Below are positions 1-8,287 of a DNA stretch of 34,379 nt, one piece after another. The notes below the pieces were generated by a model, which saw only the letters and a program-made list of their open reading frames with translations, ran no database searches and was not told the origin of the DNA. Source of the stretch: RYN-124 sp033851845 (lineage in GTDB: Bacteria > Actinomycetota > Actinomycetes > Mycobacteriales > SCTD01); contig JAWWOH010000037.1 of NCBI GenBank assembly GCA_033851845.1, positions 1 through 34,379 of the forward strand. The letters run 5' to 3'. The stretch's first letter is position 1, and each line of letters opens with the position of its first letter. The translations under genes were made by a program, and so were the position numbers.

Positions 1-1793
1 ACTTCTGCATCATCGCCCACATCGACCATGGCAAGTCGACGCTGGCCGACCGGATGCTGCAGCTGACCGGTGTCGTCGACGCACGCCAGATGCGCGCGCA
101 GTACCTCGACAAGATGGACATCGAGCGTGAGCGCGGCATCACCATCAAGGCGCAGAACGTGCGGCTGCCGTGGACCGCCGATGACGGTCGCGACTACGTG
201 CTGCACATGATCGACACACCCGGGCACGTCGACTTCACCTATGAGGTCTCGCGATCGCTCGCGGCGTGCGAGGGGACGCTGCTGCTCGTCGATGCGGCGC
301 AGGGGATCGAGGCCCAGACTCTCGCCAACCTCTACCTCGCGCTCGAGAACGACCTGCACATCATCCCGGTGCTCAACAAGATCGACCTGCCGGCGGCGCA
401 GCCGGACAAGTACGCCGGCGAGATCGCGCACATCATCGGCTGCGAGCCCGAGGACGTGCTGCGCATCAGCGCGAAGACCGGCGAGGGCGTGGCCGACGTC
501 CTGAACGCGATCGTCCATCAGGTCCCCGCGCCGACCGGCTCGGTCGACGACCCCGCCCGCGCCATGATCTTCGACTCGGTCTACGACTCCTATCGCGGCG
601 TCATCACCTACGTGCGCGTCTTCGACGGCCAGCTGTCCACCAAGGATCGCGGCTTGATGATGTCGACGCAGAACCAGCACGAGATCCTCGAGGTCGGCGT
701 CGTCAGCCCGGAGATGATGCCGACCGAGACGCTCTCCGCGGGTGAGGTCGGCTACGTCATCCCCGGTGTGAAGAACGTGCGGCAGGCCCGCGTCGGCGAC
801 ACCCTCACTACCGTCCGCAACAGCGCGCGTGAGTCGCTGCACGGTTACCGCGACCCGAAGCCGATGGTGTTCTCCGGGCTCTATCCGCTCGACGGCAGCG
901 AGTACCCCGCGCTGCGCGAGGCCCTCGACAAGCTGCGGCTCAACGACGCGGCGCTCGTCTACGAGCCGGAGACGTCCGCGGCTCTCGGCTTCGGGTTCCG
1001 CGTGGGCTTCCTCGGCCTGCTGCACCTCGAGATCGTCCGCGAGCGGCTGGAGCGCGAGCACGACCTCGCGCTCATCAGCACTGCCCCCAACGTCGTCTAC
1101 AAGGTCGTCCTCGAGTCCGGTGAGGAGCTCGTCGTCACCAACCCGAGCGACTGGCCGAACACCGGCAAGATCGCCGAGGTCCGCGAGCCGGTCGCCAAGG
1201 CGATGGTGCTGCTGCCGAGCGAGTACGTCGGGACCGTGATGGAGCTCTGCCAGGCGCGCCGCGGGATCATGCAGGGTATGGACTACCTGTCCGAGGACCG
1301 GGTCGAGCTGCGCTACCTGCTGCCGATGGGCGAGATCATCTTCGACTTCTTCGACCAGCTGAAGTCGCGCACCAAGGGCTACGCCAGCCTCGACTACGAC
1401 GTGACCGGCGAGCAGGTCGCCGACCTGGTGAAGGTCGACATCCTGCTGCAGGGCGAGCCGGTCGACGCCTTCAGCGCGATCGTGCACAAGGACAAGGCGT
1501 TCGCCTACGGCACCAACATGACGACGAAGCTCCGTGGGCTGATCCCGCGGCAGAACTTCGAGGTGCCCATCCAGGCCGCGATCGGTGCCCGCGACATCGC
1601 CCGCGAGAACATCCGCGCGATCCGCAAGGACGTGCTGGCCAAGTGCTACGGCGGTGACATCACCCGCAAGCGCAAGCTGCTCGAGAAGCAGAAGGAGGGC
1701 AAGAAGCGGATGAAGATGGTCGGCCGGGTCGAGGTGCCGCAGGAGGCTTTCATCGCCGCCCTCTCCACCGGCGAGGAGACGGCCAAGAAGTAG
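1..1793 (+). CDS. lepA: Elongation factor 4 (LepA), 5' end cut off
   Basis: Ribosome-associated translational GTPase that acts on stalled or mis-translocated ribosomes in the cytoplasm. The frame is open from base 3, and the first visible residues already contain the G1 P-loop AHIDHGKST, so only about 15-30 N-terminal residues lie outside the window. Further GTPase motifs follow: the G2 region ERERGITIKAQ, G3 DTPGHVDF and G4 NKIDLP. The C-terminal LepA-specific domain ends in a Lys/Arg-rich segment (KRKLLEKQKEGKKRMK). About 597 residues are visible, which fits the usual length near 600-620. The stop is followed at once by a small conserved gene. Identification is secure; only the start is missing. 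Confidence 0.98.
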   Translation, partial: FCIIAHIDHGKSTLADRMLQLTGVVDARQMRAQYLDKMDIERERGITIKAQNVRLPWTADDGRDYVLHMIDTPGHVDFTYEVSRSLAACEGTLLLVDAAQGIEAQTLANLYLALENDLHIIPVLNKIDLPAAQPDKYAGEIAHIIGCEPEDVLRISAKTGEGVADVLNAIVHQVPAPTGSVDDPARAMIFDSVYDSYRGVITYVRVFDGQLSTKDRGLMMSTQNQHEILEVGVVSPEMMPTETLSAGEVGYVIPGVKNVRQARVGDTLTTVRNSARESLHGYRDPKPMVFSGLYPLDGSEYPALREALDKLRLNDAALVYEPETSAALGFGFRVGFLGLLHLEIVRERLEREHDLALISTAPNVVYKVVLESGEELVVTNPSDWPNTGKIAEVREPVAKAMVLLPSEYVGTVMELCQARRGIMQGMDYLSEDRVELRYLLPMGEIIFDFFDQLKSRTKGYASLDYDVTGEQVADLVKVDILLQGEPVDAFSAIVHKDKAFAYGTNMTTKLRGLIPRQNFEVPIQAAIGARDIARENIRAIRKDVLAKCYGGDITRKRKLLEKQKEGKKRMKMVGRVEVPQEAFIAALSTGEETAKK

Positions 1794-1796
1794 CGT
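1791..1796 (+). promoter_or_regulatory. Candidate -10 hexamer for the gene at 1804
   Basis: TAGCGT overlaps the lepA stop codon and ends 7 bases before ATG 1804. This fits the actinobacterial leaderless arrangement seen repeatedly in this window. No -35 element is evident, so this is inference from position and sequence. Confidence 0.35.
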
Positions 1797-1803
1797 GTCC
1801 GCC

Positions 1804-2229
1804 ATGACGGACACCCCCGCGACCGAAGAGCCGCAGCCGGGCGACCTGGACCAGCTGCTCAGTGCGTCCATCGAGGCAGCCAGCTCGATGCTGTCGGTCG
1901 ACGGCGAGTTCTATCCTTTCGCGGTCGCGCTGACCCATGGTGGCGAGCTCGTCTCGCCCGCGGTCGATCCCGGGACCGAGCAGCCCGATGCCGAGGACGT
2001 CGTCGACCTGCTCATCGAGGCGCTACGCGAGGGGCGCGGCAACATCCGCGCCGCCGCGCTGTGCAGCGATGTCACGCTGGCCTCCGACAAGGGCGACCAG
2101 GATGCGATCCGCATCGAGCTCGAGGCGCCCGAGCACCAGCCGGTGACCATCCTGGTTCCGTACGAGGACGGCCCCGTCCTCGGTGAGCCGTTCGGCGTCG
2201 ACGCCGAGGCCAGGATCTTCACGTCCTGA
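1804..2229 (+). CDS. Conserved hypothetical acidic protein downstream of lepA
   Basis: A 141-residue soluble, acidic protein with no signal peptide or membrane segment. I do not recognise a domain. It alternates predicted helices (DLDQLLSASIEAASSML, AEDVVDLLIEALREG) with strand-like stretches (FYPFAVALTHGGEL, IRIELE, VTILVPYE), so it looks like a small folded alpha/beta protein. An in-frame GTG at 1795 would add three residues. I prefer ATG 1804 because a TANNNT hexamer sits 7 bases upstream and there is no clear ribosome binding site for either start. It follows lepA by 10 bases and precedes an S9 peptidase by 16, so read-through from lepA is also possible. Function unknown. Confidence 0.8.
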   Translation: MTDTPATEEPQPGDLDQLLSASIEAASSMLSVDGEFYPFAVALTHGGELVSPAVDPGTEQPDAEDVVDLLIEALREGRGNIRAAALCSDVTLASDKGDQDAIRIELEAPEHQPVTILVPYEDGPVLGEPFGVDAEARIFTS

Positions 2230-2245
2230 AGTGGTAGGCAGAAGC

Positions 2246-4261
2246 GTGCCTGACCCCACGCCGTTCTCCGACCTGGACGCCTACATCGCCCTGCCGCGCG
2301 TCTCCGGTCTCGCCGTGAGCCCCGACGGCCGCCGCCTGGTCACGACGGTGGCGGCCCTCGACCCCGAAGGCGTGCGTTGGGCGACCTCGCTCTGGCAGGT
2401 CGACCCCACCGGTACGACGCCGGCGGCCCGGCTCACCCGCAGCCGCAAGGGCGAGACGACGCCCGAGTTCCTGCCCGACGGCTCGGTGCTGTTCACGTCG
2501 TCGCGGCCGGATCCCGATGGCAAGGGGGCGGACAAGGACGACGCCGCCGCGGCGCTATGGGTCCTCCCGGCCGGAGGTGGCGAGGCCCGGGTCGCGGCGA
2601 CGCGGGCGGGCGGCATCAATCGCATCGTGGTGGCGCGCGACGCAGGCACGGTCGTCGTCTCCAGCCCGACGTTGCCTGGATCCGCCAACGGCGCCGAGGA
2701 CGAGGAGCGCCGGAAGGCACGCAAGGACAAGAAGGTCAGCGCGATCCTGCACACCGGTTATCCGGTTCGTTACTGGGACCACGATCTCGGGCCGGACGAG
2801 CCGCGGTTGCTCACCGGCGTGGTCGAACCCGACGCGGGGCTCGACTGGACGGAGCTGACACCGGCCCCCGCCCGCGCCCTCGACCACGCCGACTACGACG
2901 TCTCCGCCGACGGCACGACCGTGGTCACGACGTGGCGGGTCCCGGAGGCGCACGGCGAGCACCGCGCGACGCTCGTCGTACTCCGGGACGGGGCAGTCAC
3001 CGAGCTGCTCGGCGACCCGGAGCACGAGTACGACGCGCCGGTGATCTCGCCCGACGGCTCGCTCGTCGTGTGCACGCGGTCGAGTCGCAGCACCCCCGAC
3101 GAGCCGGAGGACGCCCGCCTCGTCGTCGTGCCTCTTGACGGCTCCGACGAGCCGCGGGACGCCGCACCGGGCTGGGACCGCTGGGCCCTCGAACGACGGT
3201 GGACCCCCGACGGATCGGCGCTCATCGTCACCGCCGACGACCAGGGCCGCTGCCCGGTCTTCCGCATCGAGATCGCGACGGGTGACGTCAGGCGGCTGAC
3301 CGGCGACCACGGCGCCTACACCGACCTGCGCGTCAGCCCGGACGGCGCGTACGTCTACGCGCTCCGCTCAGCGATGGACGCCGCGCCCGCGCCGATCCGC
3401 CTCGATGCGTCCGGCCGGGATCAGCAGCCGGTGCTGCTGCCGGGACCGGTGGACGAGCTCGCCCTGCCGGGCACCCTGACCGAGGTCGAGACGAGCGCGG
3501 CGGACGGCACAGCTCTGCGCGGCTGGCTCGTGCTGCCCGAGGCCGACGAGCCCGCGCCGCTTCTGCTGTGGATCCACGGCGGTCCGCTCGGCTCGTGGAA
3601 CTCGTGGTCGTGGCGTTGGAACCCTTGGCTGATGGTGGCGCAGGGGTACGCCGTGCTGCTCCCCGACCCCGCGCTGTCCACCGGGTACGGCCTCGACATG
3701 GCGCGGCGTGGCTGGGGGGCATGGGGGGCGGCGCCGTACGACGACTTGATGCGGATCACCGACGCGACGCTGGAACGCGACGACATCGATGCCACCAGGA
3801 CCGCGGCGATGGGCGGGTCGTTCGGCGGCTACATGGCCAACTGGGTCGCCGGCCACACCGACCGCTTCCGGGCGATCGTCACGCACGCCAGCCTTTGGAA
3901 CCTCGACCAGTTCGGGCCGACGACCGACGTGTCGTACTACTGGCGCCGCGAGATGACTCCGGCGATGGCGGCGGCAAACAGCCCGAGCGCGCACGTCGAC
4001 GCGATCGTCACGCCGATGCTGGTCATCCACGGCGACAAGGACTACCGGGTGCCCATCGGCGAGGCGCTGCGGCTCTGGTGGGACCTCAACGCACGGGTGA
4101 CGGATCCGGCGTCGTCACCGCATCGCTTCCTCTACTTCCCGGACGAGAACCACTGGATCCTCACGCCGCAGCACGCAGCGGTCTGGTACCGCGCGGTGCT
4201 GTCCTTCCTCGGCGTGCACGTACACGGACAGCCGGAGACGGTGGACGACCTGCTGCGTTAG
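2246..4261 (+). CDS. S9 family serine peptidase (prolyl oligopeptidase / acylaminoacyl-peptidase type)
   Basis: Predicted cytoplasmic serine peptidase cleaving short peptides; no signal peptide is visible. The N-terminal two thirds (about residues 1-410) looks like a WD40/TolB-type beta-propeller with repeated blade motifs (SPDGRRLV, SADGTTVV, SPDGSLVV, SPDGAYVY). The C-terminal alpha/beta hydrolase domain carries GGSFGGY with nucleophile Ser525, Asp599 in HGDKDYRVP and His636 in DENHWI. Length is 671 residues, usual for the family. The start is uncertain: GTG 2246 is chosen, GTG 2231 is the alternative, and no strong ribosome binding site decides. It ends tail-to-tail with the phosphatase gene, overlapping by 4 bases. 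Confidence 0.93.
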   Translation: MPDPTPFSDLDAYIALPRVSGLAVSPDGRRLVTTVAALDPEGVRWATSLWQVDPTGTTPAARLTRSRKGETTPEFLPDGSVLFTSSRPDPDGKGADKDDAAAALWVLPAGGGEARVAATRAGGINRIVVARDAGTVVVSSPTLPGSANGAEDEERRKARKDKKVSAILHTGYPVRYWDHDLGPDEPRLLTGVVEPDAGLDWTELTPAPARALDHADYDVSADGTTVVTTWRVPEAHGEHRATLVVLRDGAVTELLGDPEHEYDAPVISPDGSLVVCTRSSRSTPDEPEDARLVVVPLDGSDEPRDAAPGWDRWALERRWTPDGSALIVTADDQGRCPVFRIEIATGDVRRLTGDHGAYTDLRVSPDGAYVYALRSAMDAAPAPIRLDASGRDQQPVLLPGPVDELALPGTLTEVETSAADGTALRGWLVLPEADEPAPLLLWIHGGPLGSWNSWSWRWNPWLMVAQGYAVLLPDPALSTGYGLDMARRGWGAWGAAPYDDLMRITDATLERDDIDATRTAAMGGSFGGYMANWVAGHTDRFRAIVTHASLWNLDQFGPTTDVSYYWRREMTPAMAAANSPSAHVDAIVTPMLVIHGDKDYRVPIGEALRLWWDLNARVTDPASSPHRFLYFPDENHWILTPQHAAVWYRAVLSFLGVHVHGQPETVDDLLR

Positions 4262-4857
4262 ATCAGGTCGCGCACGTGGCCCGTCTCGTTGAGGCTGACG
4301 ATGCCGGTGCGGCCCGTTCGCGAGATGGCAATGCGTGAGATCGAGCAGTACGCCGGCGCGAACCAGATGGCGCGCTCCACGCCGAGCACGTGGCCGGCGT
4401 AGGCGTTGATGCTGCCGGAGTGGCTGACGAGCACGGCGCGACCGCCGGGGTGAAGCGCGGCGATCCGCTCGACGGCTTCGACGACGCGGGCCCGGAACTG
4501 GACCGGGTCGACGCCCGCCGTGTAGAGGTCACCCGCGACCAGGCGGTGCCAGCGCGGGTCACCGCTCGCGCGCAGCTCCTCGACCGGGACGTACGACGAA
4601 TCGGCCGCGTCGAACTCCGCGATGCCCGGTTCGGGCACGGGCTGCAGACCCAGTCCGGCGGCCAGCGGCCCGGCGGTCTCGACCGCGCGGCGGGACGGCG
4701 AGGTGTAGAGCGCATCCACCTTGTCGTGCCGCAGCGCGTCCGCCACCCGGCCGGCTTGCTCGAGACCCAGCTCCGCCAGCCCGGGATCGGCCGGGCTGCC
4801 GTCAGGCGTCGCGTCGATGCGCACCGGCAGCGCGTGCCTGACCAGGACGATCTCCAC
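4258..4857 (-). CDS. Histidine phosphatase family protein (phosphoglycerate mutase-like)
   Basis: A 199-residue protein of the histidine phosphatase branch, transferring or hydrolysing phosphate through a phospho-histidine. The catalytic RHA motif is at the N-terminus (VEIVLVRHALP). The substrate-binding arginine region is in YTSPSRRAVETA and the second conserved histidine is in VLVSHSGSINAY. The specific substrate cannot be told. The start is GTG 4857, immediately before the first beta strand as is normal for the family; the longer open frame upstream is antisense to hemW and is ignored. TAGCGT lies 8 bases upstream of the start, so the transcript may be leaderless. Its stop shares bases with the stop of the convergent peptidase gene. 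Confidence 0.9.
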   Translation of the reverse strand: MEIVLVRHALPVRIDATPDGSPADPGLAELGLEQAGRVADALRHDKVDALYTSPSRRAVETAGPLAAGLGLQPVPEPGIAEFDAADSSYVPVEELRASGDPRWHRLVAGDLYTAGVDPVQFRARVVEAVERIAALHPGGRAVLVSHSGSINAYAGHVLGVERAIWFAPAYCSISRIAISRTGRTGIVSLNETGHVRDLI

Positions 4858-4865
4858 GACGAGGC

Positions 4866-4887
4866 ACGCTAGCCGAGCAGCGACACT
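4866..4887. promoter_or_regulatory. Divergent promoter region between phosphatase and hemW
   Basis: Only 36 bases separate the two starts. On the minus strand TAGCGT (4871-4866) ends 8 bases before GTG 4857. On the plus strand GACACT (4882-4887) ends exactly 6 bases before ATG 4894. Both positions fit -10 hexamers of leaderless transcripts; -35 elements are not recognisable. Confidence 0.4.
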
Positions 4888-4893
4888 GGACAC

Positions 4894-6078
4894 ATGGCCG
4901 GAGCACTCCCGCAGGGCGAGCCCGTCCCGACGTCGGGCGAGCTGCCCGCGGCAGCGCTCGCCGAGCTTGCAGACCGGCCGTTCGGTGTCTACGTGCACGT
5001 GCCGTTCTGCGCCAGCCGCTGCGGCTACTGCGACTTCAACACCTACACCGACCTCGGCGGACTGCAGTCGACGTTCGCGCAGACCGCGATTCGCGAGCTC
5101 CAGCTCGCGCGCAACGTGCTTGGCCAGGCGGCACCACGCGCCGAGACGGTGTTCGTCGGCGGAGGTACGCCGACGCTGCTTCCGCCGGACGACCTGGGAG
5201 CGATCGTGCAGGCGGTCGACGATGTCTTCGGGCTGGCACCCGGGGCCGAGGTGACGACCGAGGCGAATCCCGACTCGGTCGATGCCGGGTCGCTGCAACG
5301 GCTGCGTGAGGTCGGCTTCAACCGCGTCTCGTTCGGCATGCAGTCGTCGGTGCCGCACGTGCTCGCGGCGCTGGATCGGACTCACACGGCGGGGCGGCCG
5401 GAGCTGGCCGTGCGGGAAGCACGCGAGGCCGGCTTCGAGCAGATCTCGCTCGACCTCATCTACGGCACCCCGGGGGAGTCGGACGACGACTGGCGGACCA
5501 GTCTCGAGACCGCACTCGCTGCTGGGCCGACGCACGTGTCGGCGTACGCGCTCATCGTCGAACAGGGCACCCGACTCGGCCGGCAGGTCGCGCGGGGCGA
5601 GCTGCCCGGACCAGACGACGACGTGCTCGCCGACCGCTACCTGATCGCCAACGACTTCCTCAGCGATCTCGGCTGGTACGAGGTGAGCAACTGGGGCGAC
5701 CCGTGCCGGCACAACGTCGGCTACTGGACGGGCGCGAACTGGTGGGGCATCGGACCGGGGGCGCACTCGCACGTCGGCGGTGTGCGCTGGTGGAACGTCA
5801 AGCACCCGGCGGCGTACGCCCGCAAGCTCGAGACGGGCACGTCACCGGGCGCCGGCCGCGAGGTGCTCTCGGCCGAGGACCGTCGGGTCGAACGGATCCT
5901 GCTGGAGCTTCGACTGCGCACCGGGCTGCCGCTGGCGTTGCTCACCGAGCGGGGCCGGCAGGGGGCGGCGCAGCACCGGGAGGCCGGGCTGCTGACCGTC
6001 GAGGACGACCGTGCCGTGCTGACGACCCGCGGCCGGCTGCTCGCCGATGCCGTCGTACGCGACCTGGTGGACCCGTGA
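4894..6078 (+). CDS. hemW: Radical SAM haem chaperone HemW (formerly HemN-like)
   Basis: Cytoplasmic radical SAM protein of the HemN/HemW group. Family knowledge says HemW binds haem and delivers it to target proteins rather than acting as a coproporphyrinogen oxidase. The iron-sulfur cluster motif CxxxCxxC is complete at Cys39, Cys43 and Cys46 (FCASRCGYC). The SAM-binding GGGTPT motif and the FGMQS and YGTPGES segments follow, and the HemN C-terminal domain contains the typical GIGPGAHS. Length is 394 residues. ATG 4894 lies 6 bases after GACACT, so the message is probably leaderless. The stop abuts the convergent DUF4870 gene with no gap. Confidence 0.95.
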   Translation: MAGALPQGEPVPTSGELPAAALAELADRPFGVYVHVPFCASRCGYCDFNTYTDLGGLQSTFAQTAIRELQLARNVLGQAAPRAETVFVGGGTPTLLPPDDLGAIVQAVDDVFGLAPGAEVTTEANPDSVDAGSLQRLREVGFNRVSFGMQSSVPHVLAALDRTHTAGRPELAVREAREAGFEQISLDLIYGTPGESDDDWRTSLETALAAGPTHVSAYALIVEQGTRLGRQVARGELPGPDDDVLADRYLIANDFLSDLGWYEVSNWGDPCRHNVGYWTGANWWGIGPGAHSHVGGVRWWNVKHPAAYARKLETGTSPGAGREVLSAEDRRVERILLELRLRTGLPLALLTERGRQGAAQHREAGLLTVEDDRAVLTTRGRLLADAVVRDLVDP

Positions 6079-6471
6079 CTAACTGACGAAGCGGATCGAC
6101 AGCGGGTATCGGTACGGCTCACGACGACCGGCAGCCAGCGCGGCGATGATCGCCAGCACGGCACCGCCGATGAAGACGATCGCCAGCAGGAAGATCCCGA
6201 CCACCACGAAGACGAGCACGAACGAGACGATCGCCGCGATCATCAGTGTGATGTGGAAGTTGAGCGCTTCGGCGGCGTGGTGCCGAGTGAACGGCGACTC
6301 GTCCTTCTTGATGAGGTAGACGATCAGCGGCGCGATCAGGCCGAACGCGAAGAACGACAGATGCGACAGAACGGCCCAGGTCGTGTCTTCGGGCTGCGGC
6401 TGCCAGCCCCACTGCGGCGGCGGCTGGTTCCACCCTGGCGGCGGCGGGTTCCACGCTGGCGGCGTCGACAT
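6079..6471 (-). CDS. DUF4870 domain-containing membrane protein
   Basis: A 130-residue membrane protein. The N-terminus is rich in Pro, Trp and Gln (PPPPGWNQPPPQWGW) and predicted cytoplasmic. The DUF4870 domain follows, with the hallmark LSHLSFF, IYLIKKDESPFTRHHAAEALNF-like block split by transmembrane helices, two further hydrophobic helices and a short YPLSIRFV tail. The family's role is unknown. ATG 6471 is chosen because TACCGT ends exactly 6 bases upstream and the Pro-rich N-terminus is typical of actinobacterial members. It converges on hemW with no intergenic base. Confidence 0.92.
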   Translation of the reverse strand: MSTPPAWNPPPPGWNQPPPQWGWQPQPEDTTWAVLSHLSFFAFGLIAPLIVYLIKKDESPFTRHHAAEALNFHITLMIAAIVSFVLVFVVVGIFLLAIVFIGGAVLAIIAALAAGRREPYRYPLSIRFVS

Positions 6472-6477
6472 GCGTGC

Positions 6478-6483
6478 ACGGTA
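6478..6483 (-). promoter_or_regulatory. Candidate -10 hexamer of the DUF4870 gene
   Basis: On the minus strand TACCGT ends exactly 6 bases before ATG 6471, the spacing expected if transcription starts at or next to the A of the start codon. No -35 is visible. Confidence 0.4.
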
Positions 6484-6566
6484 GAGGAACCGAGCCGGCT
6501 GTGACGCAACCGACAGAAGCGTGCCGCGGGGAATCGGGAGCTCGCCCGGTAGGTTGATCACTGCAA

Positions 6567-6662
6567 GACCCCGCTCATCGAGCGGGTCCCACCTCCTGCG
6601 GACGAGCCGTCCGCACGGTCGCTGGTGTGTCGTGCTTCGTTCCCCGGTCGCAACTCGACCGG
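6567..6662 (+). promoter_or_regulatory. Structured leader of the DEAD-box helicase with three successive hairpins
   Basis: The 255 bases between the DUF4870 gene and the helicase start contain three perfect short stems in a row on the helicase strand. They are CCCGCTC/GAGCGGG (6570-6586, 3-base loop), TGCGGAC/GTCCGCA (6597-6615, 5-base loop) and CCGGTCG/CGACCGG (6644-6662, 5-base loop). TAGGTT at about 6550-6555 could be a -10 just upstream, giving a leader of roughly 165 bases. Helicases of this group are often controlled through long structured leaders, but whether this leader regulates is inference. No coding signal is seen here. Confidence 0.45.
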
Positions 6663-6726
6663 ACCGGTCCGCGCCGCAGCTCACGCAATGCGGCCCCGGA
6701 TCCACAGCAACGGAGCACCACCTCTC

Positions 6727-8232
6727 ATGTCCACGTCTCCTCGGGCTGCCCAGCGCAGCCCTGGTCGTCGCAAGCCGTCCACGCAGTCGCGTCGGGCACC
6801 CCGTCCCGTGACGCCGCCGGCTCCGGTCAAGTCGGATCTCGAGATCGCCCTCGACGCTGCCGCCGAGGCCGCCGCCGCTGACCCGCAGCCCGACGCGACG
6901 TTCGCGTCCATCGGCCTGCCGCAGAAGCTCGTCACTGCGCTCGAGCGGCGCGGCATGCACGCGCCGTTCGCCATCCAGACCCGCGCCATCCCCGACGCAC
7001 TTGCCGGCCGGGACGTCCTCGGCCGGGCGCAGACGGGCTCTGGCAAGACGCTGGCGTTCGGTCTCCCGCTGCTCGCCCGCCTCGCCGGTGCTCAGCGTCG
7101 CGGCGGCCGGCCCCGCGGACTCGTGCTGGTCCCGACCCGCGAGCTCGCGCAGCAGGTCCACGACGCACTCCAGCCGCTCGCGCAGGGGCTCGACGTCAAG
7201 CTGTGCGCCGTCTACGGCGGTGCCTCGATGGGCCGGCAGATCGACCAGCTCCGCCGCGCCGTCGACATCGTCGTCGCGACGCCGGGCCGGCTGCAGGACC
7301 TCATCGAGCAGGGCGAGTGCTCGCTCGCCGAGGTGCAGGTCGCGGTCCTCGACGAGGCCGACCACATGGCCGACCTGGGCTTCCTGCCGGTCGTCACGAT
7401 GCTGCTCGGCATGACCCCGGCCGATGGTCAGCGGATGCTGTTCTCGGCAACTCTCGACCGCGGTGTCGACAAGGTGGTCCGGCAGTTCCTCTCCGACCCG
7501 GCGATGCACGCCGTGGCGTCGGACACCTCGCACGTCGAGCTGATGGACCACCGCGTCTTCGCGGTCTCGCACGACAGCAAGGTCGAGATCGCGGCGGAGA
7601 TCGCGGCCCGGCCGGCTCGCACGCTCATCTTCGTACGCACCAAGCACGGCGCCGACCGGCTCGCGGTCCAGCTCCGCCGCACCGGCGTCGAGGCCGCGGC
7701 TATCCACGGCAATCTCACGCAGAACGCCCGCAAGAAGGCGCTCGACGGGTTCTCGCGCGGGTCGGCTCGCGTGCTGGTCGCCACAGACGTCGCGGCTCGC
7801 GGCATCCACGTCGATGACGTCGACCTGGTCATGCACTTCGACCCGCCGGCCGACCACAAGGACTACCTGCACCGATCGGGTCGCACAGCCCGCGCCGGCG
7901 CGAGCGGCACCGTCCTCTCGCTGCTCCTCTCCGACCAGGTGCGCGAGCACCAGCGGATGCGCGAGCGCGCGGGCATCGAGGCCAACGCCCAGACCGTGAC
8001 GCCGGGACACCCCGCCGTACGAGAGATCGCCGAGTCTGGCGAGCGAATCGTCGTGCAGCCTGCACCGCAGTGGACTGCACCGACGAGCGGCAACCCCACG
8101 CGGCGGCCGTCAAGCGGCCGGTCCTACCGCCCAGCCTCATCCTCAGGTGGGTCCGGTGGTCGCGGCGGCGGTGCCCGTCCGGCGCGTCCCGCCGTGCAGG
8201 GCCGTACGTCGGCTCCACGCCGCGCCAGCTAG
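6727..8232 (+). CDS. DEAD-box ATP-dependent RNA helicase (RhlE/DeaD group)
   Basis: RNA-unwinding ATPase of 501 residues. The visible motifs are Q-motif region FAIQTRAIP, motif I AQTGSGKT (101-108), Ia PTRELA, Ib TPGR, II DEAD (209-212), III SAT, and C-terminal RecA-like motifs DVAARGIHVDDVDLV and HRSGRTARAG. The N-terminus (about 35 residues) is Arg/Pro/Ser-rich and the C-terminal 60 residues are Gly/Arg/Ser-rich, as in RNA-binding tails of this family. ATG 6727 has GGAG 11 bases upstream; in-frame ATG 6688 and GTG-type starts further up are weaker. The long structured leader suggests post-transcriptional control. The exact cellular RNA target is unknown. Confidence 0.95.
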   Translation: MSTSPRAAQRSPGRRKPSTQSRRAPRPVTPPAPVKSDLEIALDAAAEAAAADPQPDATFASIGLPQKLVTALERRGMHAPFAIQTRAIPDALAGRDVLGRAQTGSGKTLAFGLPLLARLAGAQRRGGRPRGLVLVPTRELAQQVHDALQPLAQGLDVKLCAVYGGASMGRQIDQLRRAVDIVVATPGRLQDLIEQGECSLAEVQVAVLDEADHMADLGFLPVVTMLLGMTPADGQRMLFSATLDRGVDKVVRQFLSDPAMHAVASDTSHVELMDHRVFAVSHDSKVEIAAEIAARPARTLIFVRTKHGADRLAVQLRRTGVEAAAIHGNLTQNARKKALDGFSRGSARVLVATDVAARGIHVDDVDLVMHFDPPADHKDYLHRSGRTARAGASGTVLSLLLSDQVREHQRMRERAGIEANAQTVTPGHPAVREIAESGERIVVQPAPQWTAPTSGNPTRRPSSGRSYRPASSSGGSGGRGGGARPARPAVQGRTSAPRRAS

Positions 8233-8240
8233 CCCGACCG

Positions 8241-8275
8241 GATCGCGCCGACCCGCACAGCGGGCCGGCGCGATC
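8241..8275. terminator. Strong hairpin between convergent genes, probable bidirectional terminator
   Basis: A 14-base stem with a single mismatch (GATCGCGCCGACCC pairing with GGGCCGGCGCGATC) closes a 7-base loop. It lies 8 bases after the helicase stop and 12 bases before the stop of the convergent gene. There is no T-tract on either strand, as is common for GC-rich actinobacterial terminators. Confidence 0.75.
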
Positions 8276-8287
8276 GTGGCGGTGGAG

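Noticed and set aside
4858..5805. Upstream extension of the phosphatase frame, antisense to hemW
   Set aside because: hemW on the other strand is a complete known gene; the extension is Arg/Val-rich with no domain.
6472..8010. Long minus-strand frame antisense to the DEAD-box helicase
   Set aside because: The helicase has all motifs; the antisense product has GC-rich composition only.
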